Source of the DNA: Chloroflexota bacterium
GTDB lineage: Bacteria > Chloroflexota > Limnocylindria > Limnocylindrales > Limnocylindraceae
Assembly: GCA_009692905.1 (NCBI GenBank)
Contig: SHYI01000064.1
Span: 1 to 5,789, forward strand
Length of the DNA: 5,789 nucleotides
Direction: 5' to 3'
Under the pieces are notes generated by a model. The model searched no databases. It had not been told where the DNA came from and saw nothing but the letters and a program-made list of their open reading frames with translations. Shown here piece after piece: positions 1 through 5,652 of the stretch. Positions within the stretch are counted from its first letter, which is position 1, and each line of letters opens with the position of its first letter. The position numbers and the translations under genes are program-made.

Positions 1-119
1 CCGGCGCCTCGCTGCACAACGATCTGGTGGCCAGCCGCCACCAGCTTGGTGACGGCATCGGGAACGAGGGCAACGCGTCGCTCGCCTGAGGCTGTTTCGC
101 GCAAGACGCCGATTCGCAT
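1..119 (-). CDS. pntA: NAD(P) transhydrogenase alpha subunit, N-terminal fragment (5' end of gene; rest beyond left edge)
   Basis: Only the first 39 codons lie in the window, read leftward from an ATG at 119-117. The peptide begins MRIGVLRET and continues through GERRVALVPD to VVQRGAG. This is the first beta-alpha unit of the alanine dehydrogenase/PntA N-terminal domain. The ERRVALVP core is typical of transhydrogenase alpha subunits; alanine dehydrogenases more often read NRVALTP. The family's alpha subunit (or its split form PntAA) binds NAD(H) in the cytoplasm and works with membrane subunits that couple hydride transfer between NADH and NADP+ to proton movement. The start is well supported by a strong SD. 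The gene follows the malic enzyme stop by 25 bp on the same strand, so co-transcription is likely. Alanine dehydrogenase remains possible because the discriminating downstream domain is not visible. Confidence 0.78.
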   Translation of the reverse strand, partial: MRIGVLRETASGERRVALVPDAVTKLVAAGHQIVVQRGA

Positions 120-120
120 G

Positions 121-131
121 ACTCCTCCTTT
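121..131 (-). promoter_or_regulatory. Strong Shine-Dalgarno site of the transhydrogenase gene
   Basis: On the minus strand this stretch reads AAAGGAGGAGT just before the ATG at 119, a near-perfect complement of the 16S rRNA 3' end. It lies in the 25-bp gap after the malic enzyme stop codon. It fixes the transhydrogenase start and shows that this organism uses strong SD sites for genes inside operons. Confidence 0.8.
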
Positions 132-144
132 CGCTCTTTGTAGT

Positions 145-1881
145 TTAGGCGGGAACGTAGGTGCGGTAGTTCGGGCTCCACATTGCCCCGTCAACGAGAT
201 CGGCGGCACGCGCCCCATCGGCGGCCGAGGCCCACCCTGCCGCTGCGCCCGCCTCAATAACGGCAATGGCGATGGCGCGACTAATGGAGCGCAGGTCCGC
301 AAGCGGCGGATAGAGCGCGCCTCCTGCAGGGGCACTCTGCGCCGTCAGCGCGGCGAGTGTCTTGGCCGCAACGGTGAAGGCTTCATCTGGGATTGACTTC
401 AGTCTCCCGGCGATCGCCGCAAGGCCAACGCCTGGGAAGATGTAGACATTGTTTGCCTGGCTAATCGTTCGCGATGTGCCACCAACCATCACTGGATCGA
501 ATGGTGAGCCTGTTGCGACCACAGCGCGGCCGTCGCTCCAGGCGAAGATGTCACTCGGCGTTGCCTCGGCACATGAGGTTGGATTTGAGAGCGGCCAGAT
601 CAGTGGCGCAGCTGCGGACGCCGCCATCGCGCGAATCGCAGGCTCAGTGAATGCGCCGGCTTGGCCGCTCGTGCCAATCAAGATCGTCGGCTTCACCTGT
701 TGAATCACCTCAGCAAGATCGGCACCCAATAAGTCAGCGATGCCGAGAGCCGAAACGGCGGCGGCTGAAAGTGCGAGCTCGCTCTTGCCGTCACCCAGCT
801 CAGCACGCCCTTCGTGTACGACGCCCTTTGAGTCGAGGGCGATGATTGCGGTATCAAGTGCCGATCCCTGCAGGCCGGCAGCAGCCAGCGTGAAGCGCAA
901 GAGTCGCGCAATGCCGAGCGTTGCCGCGCCAGCACCGTAGAAGAGAATCCGTTGATCTTCAATCTTGCCCGTACCTGATCCGCCACCCGCAACAATCGCC
1001 GCGATTATGCCGGCCAGTGCGACAGCGCCCGTCCCTTGAATGTCGTCGTTGAACGAGGGGACGGTGTTACGGTAGCGCTCAAGGATGCGAATCGCGTTCT
1101 GCTGCTTGAAGTCTTCCCACTGAATGACACAGCCAGGGAACGCCGCCTGCACACCATGGACGAAACTCTCAACGAATGCGTCGTACTCGGCGCCACGCAG
1201 TCGCGGCGTTCGGCGTCCAAGATAATTTGGATCTGCAATCAGTTCACTGTTGTCGGTACCAACATCAAGCGAGACTGGAAGTGCCCACGTTGGCTGAATC
1301 CCCGCGGCGGCGGTATAGAGCGAGAGCTTGCCGATTGGGATTCCCATGCCACCAACGCCGAGATCGCCGAGGCCAAGGATGCGCTCGTTGTCGGTGACAA
1401 CGATCAGGCGAATCTCTGCGCCACCAGATGCATTGCGCAGCAGCTCAGGAATTCGCGATGCATCCTCGGGCGTGATCCATGCGCCGCGTGCACGACGCCA
1501 GATTTGACTCCAGCGCTTGCACGCCTCGCCGACGGTTGGCGTGTAGACGATCGGCAGGAACTCTTCGACGTTCTCAACGAGGAGGCGATAGAAGAGGGTC
1601 TCGTTGCGATCTTGCAGTGCGGCGAGGCCAATGTAGCGCTCGAGTGGGTCCTGCTTCCGGCGGATCTTGACCAGCTCCACGGCGACCTGCTCCTCGAGGG
1701 TCAGGATCGACGCGGGGAGGAGCCCATCGAGGCCGAGGAGGCGGCGCTCCTCACGGCTGAAGGCGGTGTCCTTATTCAGGGTGGGTCGGCTCAGGAGGGC
1801 CTTGCCGCGCTCCTTCACCGCGAGGGTGGCAGCAGGCGTTAGGTTGCCGTTCATCACCTGGGGGACGCTTGGCGTGCTCAT
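145..1881 (-). CDS. maeA: Malic enzyme (oxidative decarboxylation of malate to pyruvate), 578 aa
   Basis: Cytoplasmic enzyme turning L-malate into pyruvate and CO2 while reducing NAD+ or NADP+. The 578 aa match the large malic enzyme family (about 565 aa in E. coli MaeA, about 584 in human ME2), not the shorter MaeB-like or MleA-like types. Visible motifs, in order: YTPTVGEAC with catalytic Tyr113; TDNERILGLGDLG with malate-binding Arg167; GKLSLY with catalytic Lys185; QWEDF with metal ligands Glu256 and Asp257; FNDDIQGT with metal ligand Asp280; Rossmann loop GAGAATLG at 316-323; SNPT with Asn433; QANNVYIFPG with Asn478. All key residues are present. After the second Rossmann strand comes Asp350-Ser351-Lys352, a pattern I associate with NADP enzymes, so cofactor choice is open and the symbol maeA denotes the family only. 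No SD precedes the ATG at 1881; the start is supported by a -10-like element 9 bp upstream, suggesting a leaderless or very short-leader mRNA. Met10 at 1854 also lacks an SD and is less likely. It is the first gene of the unit continuing into the transhydrogenase. Confidence 0.95.
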   Translation of the reverse strand: MSTPSVPQVMNGNLTPAATLAVKERGKALLSRPTLNKDTAFSREERRLLGLDGLLPASILTLEEQVAVELVKIRRKQDPLERYIGLAALQDRNETLFYRLLVENVEEFLPIVYTPTVGEACKRWSQIWRRARGAWITPEDASRIPELLRNASGGAEIRLIVVTDNERILGLGDLGVGGMGIPIGKLSLYTAAAGIQPTWALPVSLDVGTDNSELIADPNYLGRRTPRLRGAEYDAFVESFVHGVQAAFPGCVIQWEDFKQQNAIRILERYRNTVPSFNDDIQGTGAVALAGIIAAIVAGGGSGTGKIEDQRILFYGAGAATLGIARLLRFTLAAAGLQGSALDTAIIALDSKGVVHEGRAELGDGKSELALSAAAVSALGIADLLGADLAEVIQQVKPTILIGTSGQAGAFTEPAIRAMAASAAAPLIWPLSNPTSCAEATPSDIFAWSDGRAVVATGSPFDPVMVGGTSRTISQANNVYIFPGVGLAAIAGRLKSIPDEAFTVAAKTLAALTAQSAPAGGALYPPLADLRSISRAIAIAVIEAGAAAGWASAADGARAADLVDGAMWSPNYRTYVPA

Positions 1882-1890
1882 ACGAGGCGA

Positions 1891-1896
1891 AGGATA
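1891..1896 (-). promoter_or_regulatory. Putative -10 element for the malic enzyme gene
   Basis: Read on the minus strand this is TATCCT, fitting the TANNNT -10 form. Nine bases separate it from the malic enzyme ATG at 1881, so transcription would begin at or within about three bases of the start codon. I see no convincing -35 hexamer at the expected spacing. The call rests on the match, the position and the lack of an SD, so it is tentative. Confidence 0.4.
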
Positions 1897-1897
1897 G

Positions 1898-1909
1898 CCC
1901 CGTCAGGGG
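1898..1909. promoter_or_regulatory. 12-bp inverted repeat, possible operator between divergent promoters
   Basis: CCCC (1898-1901), GTCA (1902-1905) and GGGG (1906-1909) form a perfect 4-bp-arm inverted repeat near the middle of the 42-bp divergent spacer. It lies between the two putative -10 elements, one base from the leftward one and two bases from the rightward one. A protein bound here could affect both transcription units. The arms are short and could arise by chance in GC-rich DNA. OmpR-family regulators usually bind direct repeats, so if this is an operator its ligand need not be the neighbouring regulator. Confidence 0.3.
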
Positions 1910-1911
1910 TG

Positions 1912-1917
1912 TAGCAT
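1912..1917 (+). promoter_or_regulatory. Putative -10 element for the two-component/HtrA operon
   Basis: TAGCAT fits TANNNT and is followed by exactly six bases before the ATG at 1924. The A of the start codon therefore sits where transcription normally begins, the classic arrangement of leaderless genes in high-GC Gram-positive and Deinococcus-type bacteria. The only SD-like string, GGAG at 1919-1922, is one base from the ATG, too close to work normally. No clear -35 hexamer is seen. Confidence 0.5.
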
Positions 1918-1923
1918 CGGAGC

Positions 1924-2652
1924 ATGGCAGCCACGATCCTTGTTGTTGAAGACGATCCAGCCGTCGCGCTCGCCCTTGAGGTGGCGCTGAAGGGCGAGGG
2001 GTACCTGCCGCTCATGGCCGCGACCGGCGACAAGGGCCTCGAGATCGGCATGAAGCAGGCCCCCGACCTACTCATCCTCGACGTGCGCCTCCCTGGGATC
2101 GACGGCTTCGAGCTCCTGCGCCGACTGCGCGCTGGGGGCTCCAAGGCCCCCGTCATCATCCTGACCGCCCGCGATGAGGAGGTCGACACCATCCTCGGCC
2201 TTGAACTTGGCGCCGACGACTACATGACGAAGCCTTTCCGAGTTCGCGAACTGCTCACTCGGGTGAAGTCGCATCTGCGCCGTGCCTACGGCGACCTCGC
2301 CGATGCGATGGGTGGGCGGGTCATTCGTGCCGAAGATCTGGTGATTGACCTTGAGCGCCGCAAGGTCACACGTGGTGGCGCGCGCATCACCCTCACCCCA
2401 ACAGAGTTTGAAATTCTGCGCATCCTTGCTGAGAAGCCGGGTCGCGTCTTTGGCCGGCGCGACCTTCTTGAACGGGTGCGCGATTACGACGCCGCGATTG
2501 CCGGTGACGAGAAGACGATCAACGTGCACGTCAGCCACTTGCGCGACAAGGTTGAGCCGAATCCCGCCAAGCCACGCTTCGTGTTGACCGTTCGTGGTGT
2601 GGGGTACAGCTTCTCTGACCGCAGCGATCGTGGTGAACGGAGCGGCGCCTGA
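1924..2652 (+). CDS. OmpR/PhoB-family two-component response regulator, 242 aa
   Basis: Cytoplasmic transcription factor activated by phosphotransfer, most likely from the kinase encoded next. Receiver domain is about residues 4-118: acidic cluster Glu9-Asp10-Asp11, phospho-acceptor Asp53 in ILDVRLPG, Thr81 in ILTARD and the conserved Lys103 in MTKPF. After a short linker, the winged-helix DNA-binding domain spans about 132-231, with LTPTEFEIL, the recognition-helix segment TINVHVSHLRDKVE and the C-terminal hairpin VRGVGYSF. Length is normal for the family. The ATG start puts ILVVEDD at residue 5, as expected, but has no usable SD and probably begins a leaderless mRNA. The last four bases overlap the proposed CTG start of the kinase gene. 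Gene order matches mycobacterial MprA, although orthology cannot be decided from sequence reading alone. The first half uses more C-ending codons than the second. Confidence 0.95.
   Translation: MAATILVVEDDPAVALALEVALKGEGYLPLMAATGDKGLEIGMKQAPDLLILDVRLPGIDGFELLRRLRAGGSKAPVIILTARDEEVDTILGLELGADDYMTKPFRVRELLTRVKSHLRRAYGDLADAMGGRVIRAEDLVIDLERRKVTRGGARITLTPTEFEILRILAEKPGRVFGRRDLLERVRDYDAAIAGDEKTINVHVSHLRDKVEPNPAKPRFVLTVRGVGYSFSDRSDRGERSGA
2639..2642 (+). promoter_or_regulatory. Shine-Dalgarno site deciding the kinase start
   Basis: GGAG inside the end of the regulator gene is followed by six bases and then CTG at 2649-2651. This is ideal spacing for initiation at a start codon that overlaps the regulator's TGA (2650-2652). 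No comparable site precedes the GTG at 2730. Confidence 0.55.
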
Positions 2653-4403
2653 GCCCGCTTACCGACTCCTTTTACGGCGTACCGCCCCGAGGGCTGCGCG
2701 CTCGCCTCACCATCGCCTTCCTCAGCATTGTGGCGATCTCCCTCGTGCTCTCTGCGTATCTTGTTGTTGACCGAGTCTCACAAGAGTTTGAGACACAAGA
2801 GCGCGCGGCACAGACGGCTCGAACGGCCGCCGTATCAAGCGCCATTCGCAGTCTCGCGCAGAGCGTTGCAGGGACTGACGACATCATTGATAGCAAAGGG
2901 CAGCTCAACGAGAAGGTGCGTGAGCGCTTCTTGTTGCAGGATCCAGAGTTGCAGCAGCTCGCGCTAGGCATTGCTCGTGCAGATGTCCGCGTTCGATTTG
3001 GCACCTGGAATCCTGATAAAGAGTTCTTCTCTCCTGCGGCTGAATCGGAGTTCCAGATCAGCTCCGACGGGGCGGTGCTTGAGCCTGGGGAGGCGCGTGA
3101 CTCAATTCAGCTGGAACCGAGCGTGGTGATCATTGGCGGCGCGCCATCATCCATCAGCATTGAGGTCACCCTGATCTCGCCACTCACCACACGTGAATGG
3201 CGCCTGGCGGGAATCACCGGCACGATCACCTTTGTTGGGATTCTCGCAATGATTGTTGCCATCATCATCTCAACAATCGCTGCAGCAAGATTCGCAAAGC
3301 CGGTGCAGCTTCTCTCTGAAACAGCGACGGCGATTAGTGATGGTGATCTCTCTGCTCGCGTGCCTACCGGCATTGAGGTCGCAGCAAACGACGAGATGGT
3401 GGCGCTGCTCAATCAGTTCAATCTCATGGCCGACCGACTGCAGGGTTCAATGCAGGCGCTCCGCCGCGAGCGAGACCGCGGGCAGGAGCATCTTGCCGAT
3501 GTTTCGCACGAGCTCCGCACGCCGCTCGCTGCGCTGCGCGCGTTCGTTGACTTGTTGCAAGATTCAGGGACCGACGAGGCGACACGAAAGAAGCTCTTCA
3601 TTGAAGCTGGTCGGCAGCTCGAGCGGATGGACTCGCTGACGTCAAACATTCTTGAGCTTTCACGATTTGATGCGGGGATCGCGCGACCAGTGTTCGTTGT
3701 TGCTGACATGCGTGCCAGCGTGCAGTTGGCCGTCGAGCAGGCGGCGGCAGGCGCGCGCCGGGTTGGTGTTGCGGTTGACGAGCGGGTGCCGACGCGTAAG
3801 GTGCTCGTGCGACACGACGCCGCGCTCGTGGGGCAGGCTGTTGCCAACCTCGTCGCTAATGCGCTGAAGTTCACCACGCGAGGTGGCAGCGTCCTTGTCT
3901 CGGTACAACTCCTCTCAACCGGGGCCGCGACGGTGACCGTCCGCGATACGGGGGTCGGCATCTCGTCGGACGAGCTGCCACGCATCTTCGATCGCTTCTA
4001 CCGCGGTACCGAGGGCCTGGCGGCGGCGAGCCGGGCCGCCCGAGCCACGGGCTCTGGCCTCGGCCTGGCGATCGTGAAGTCGATCGTGGACATGCACGCT
4101 GGGCGCATCGTGGTCGAAAGCCTCCCTGGCGAGGGGACGAGCTTCGCCCTCACCTTCCCAGCCGACCCCGAGGCGGTTGAGGAGGAGGTCCCTGAGGCTC
4201 CCCTAACTGAGGCGGGACCAGCCACGCTCGTGAGCTTCGGTCGGCGTGCCGCAGCCCTCCTCGGTGAGGTTGCGAAAACTTCACTCCGCCTTCGCAGTGT
4301 TCTACGTGCCGATCCCCCATCCTCTACGGTGAGTGAGACGCCCGCCTCATTGAGCGTGGCACCTGAGAGCGCCGAAGATCCAAAGGAGACGCAACGTGGT
4401 TGA
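2649..4403 (+). CDS. Membrane sensor histidine kinase (HAMP, HisKA, HATPase_c), 584 aa, probable CTG start
   Basis: Partner kinase of the preceding regulator. Numbered from the CTG at 2649: cytoplasmic leader 1-19; membrane helix 1 about 20-40; an external sensor region of about 145 residues (41-185) that I cannot assign to a family; membrane helix 2 about 186-213; HAMP about 214-267; H-box VSHELRTPL with phospho-acceptor His287; N-box NLVANALKFT with Asn404; G1 box DTGVGIS 433-439; F-box IFDRFYRG 446-453; G2 box GSGLGLAIVK 468-477. All catalytic motifs are intact. An unusual tail of roughly 80 residues (505-584) follows the ATPase domain. The frame is open back to a TGA at 2634, and between there and 2730 has no ATG, GTG or TTG. 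The GTG at 2730 would cut helix 1 to about 13 residues, so I prefer CTG 2649, which has an SD and a 4-base stop overlap. The 3' end overlaps htrA by 8 bases, indicating coupling. MprB-like by position. Kinase identity is certain; the start is not. Confidence 0.9.
   Translation: MSPLTDSFYGVPPRGLRARLTIAFLSIVAISLVLSAYLVVDRVSQEFETQERAAQTARTAAVSSAIRSLAQSVAGTDDIIDSKGQLNEKVRERFLLQDPELQQLALGIARADVRVRFGTWNPDKEFFSPAAESEFQISSDGAVLEPGEARDSIQLEPSVVIIGGAPSSISIEVTLISPLTTREWRLAGITGTITFVGILAMIVAIIISTIAAARFAKPVQLLSETATAISDGDLSARVPTGIEVAANDEMVALLNQFNLMADRLQGSMQALRRERDRGQEHLADVSHELRTPLAALRAFVDLLQDSGTDEATRKKLFIEAGRQLERMDSLTSNILELSRFDAGIARPVFVVADMRASVQLAVEQAAAGARRVGVAVDERVPTRKVLVRHDAALVGQAVANLVANALKFTTRGGSVLVSVQLLSTGAATVTVRDTGVGISSDELPRIFDRFYRGTEGLAAASRAARATGSGLGLAIVKSIVDMHAGRIVVESLPGEGTSFALTFPADPEAVEEEVPEAPLTEAGPATLVSFGRRAAALLGEVAKTSLRLRSVLRADPPSSTVSETPASLSVAPESAEDPKETQRG
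4382..4388 (+). promoter_or_regulatory. Shine-Dalgarno site of the HtrA gene
   Basis: AAAGGAG lies within the last codons of the kinase gene, seven bases before the GTG at 4396. It is strong and well spaced, and it fixes GTG 4396 as the protease start. Confidence 0.8.
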
Positions 4404-5634
4404 GAAAGCGAAGCGCACCCCCGCCGCCCCAAAGAGGGTGACGAAGGCTCCAGTGAAGCGGCGCTCGCCACTTCGATTTGAGCCAGAGCCAGCCACGGGA
4501 CCAGCCGCCTGGATCAGGCGAGAGAGTGGCCCCCTACAGGCGGCGCGCAATTCGCTTCGTGCCGGAAACGGATCGCTCAGCCGCGGCGCGATCGCCGGGA
4601 TGCTCGCCCTCTCGCTGCTCTTTGGCGCTGGCGGTGGCGTTGCGGCGACGATTCTCCTGCTCGATGGCCTCTCTGGTGGTGACATCACAACGCAGATTCG
4701 ACAGACACTGGTCTCCGAGCAGTCGGCGATTGTTGCTGTTGCAGAGCGGGTCTCTCCAGCAATCGTCACCCTTGAGGTCACCACAGTTGATGGTGATTCC
4801 ATCGGCTCTGGTGTGATTTATTCGGCTGATGGTTGGATTGTGACGAACAAGCACGTTGTTGCCGGCGAGACCTCCATTCTTGTTCACCTCAAAGATGGCC
4901 GAGACTTTACTGGCACGGTCTACGGCGTTGACACCCTTACCGATCTTGCTGTCGTAAAGATTGACGCCGCCGGGCTGCCTACGGCAACACTCGGCCGCTC
5001 TGGTGGCATCAAGGTTGGGCAGACCGCGATTGCAATCGGCTCACCACTCGGTGTCTATACCAACTCTGTTACCGCTGGCATTGTCTCGGCACTCGGCCGT
5101 GACATCACGACGGAGAGCGGATCCATCAACGGCCTCATTCAAACAGACGCCGCAATCAACCCAGGAAACTCTGGTGGCGCACTGGTCGACTCAAGCGGTG
5201 CCGTGATCGGCATCAACACCGCAATCTCTACAGAGGGAGCTGGCATTGGATTCGCAATTCCAATTGATATCGCTCGACCGATCCTTGAGCAGGCGCTCGC
5301 GGGCATCCCGCTGTCGCGACCGTGGATCGGCGTGCGCTACACGGCACTCAATCTGCGTATTGCCACTGAGAATGGTCTCTCTGTCAGCGCCGGTGCATGG
5401 ATCGTCGCTGACGGAACCACATCGCCAATCATCTCCGGCAGCCCAGCTGAGGCGGCAGGACTGAAGAGCGGTGACATCATCACCGCCGTCAACGAGACAG
5501 AAATTGACGAGGCGCACCCGCTACAGGATCTGTTGGTGCAGTACTCGCCTGGCGCAACAATTACGTTGACCGTGCTTCGCGATGGCTCATCAATCACGAT
5601 CACGGTGGAGTTGGGGATTCGCCCAACCGAGTAG
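4396..5634 (+). CDS. htrA: HtrA/DegP-family membrane-anchored serine protease with one PDZ domain, 412 aa
   Basis: Protease/chaperone of the S1C (trypsin-like) family, acting on misfolded or exported proteins outside the cytoplasmic membrane. Order: a Lys/Arg/Pro-rich cytoplasmic leader of about 63 residues; one membrane helix about 64-90 (IAGMLALSLLFGAGGGVAA), without a cleavage-site pattern, so an anchor; protease domain about 108-300; PDZ domain about 309-408, starting at RPWIGVRY and containing GSPAEAAGLKSGDIITAVN. The catalytic triad is visible as His153 in TNKHVVAG, Asp183 in TLTDLAVVKID and Ser259 in NPGNSGGAL, so the enzyme should be active. Length is normal for single-PDZ HtrA of monoderm bacteria (mycobacterial PepD, 464 aa, has the same layout). 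It starts with GTG, 8 bases inside the kinase gene, with a strong SD, and is the last gene of the regulator-kinase-protease unit. A regulated quality-control protease is the likely role, possibly also feeding back on the kinase. Confidence 0.95.
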   Translation: MVEKAKRTPAAPKRVTKAPVKRRSPLRFEPEPATGPAAWIRRESGPLQAARNSLRAGNGSLSRGAIAGMLALSLLFGAGGGVAATILLLDGLSGGDITTQIRQTLVSEQSAIVAVAERVSPAIVTLEVTTVDGDSIGSGVIYSADGWIVTNKHVVAGETSILVHLKDGRDFTGTVYGVDTLTDLAVVKIDAAGLPTATLGRSGGIKVGQTAIAIGSPLGVYTNSVTAGIVSALGRDITTESGSINGLIQTDAAINPGNSGGALVDSSGAVIGINTAISTEGAGIGFAIPIDIARPILEQALAGIPLSRPWIGVRYTALNLRIATENGLSVSAGAWIVADGTTSPIISGSPAEAAGLKSGDIITAVNETEIDEAHPLQDLLVQYSPGATITLTVLRDGSSITITVELGIRPTE

Positions 5635-5652
5635 GTTGATGCGTCGCTGGCC

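Noticed and set aside
1036..1842. 268-codon open frame antisense to the malic enzyme gene
   Set aside because: The complementary strand encodes a complete malic enzyme with every catalytic motif. The antisense peptide has no recognisable domain and follows from the codon bias of GC-rich DNA.
2637..2652. Possible -1 frameshift fusing the regulator to the kinase
   Set aside because: The frames overlap here, but there is no slippery heptamer or obvious downstream stimulator. A coupled CTG start explains the layout better.
2730..2732. GTG as the kinase start codon
   Set aside because: It lies inside membrane helix 1 and leaves about 13 hydrophobic residues. It has no SD, whereas the frame continues upstream with normal leader sequence.
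3413..3985. 190-codon open frame antisense to the kinase catalytic region
   Set aside because: Its Ser/Arg/Ala-rich composition is typical of shadow frames, and it lies across the H-, N- and G-boxes of the real kinase.
5635..5652. Bidirectional terminator between htrA and folB
   Set aside because: The 18-bp convergent gap has no stem-loop with a U tract on either strand. Any terminator must lie elsewhere or be factor-dependent.
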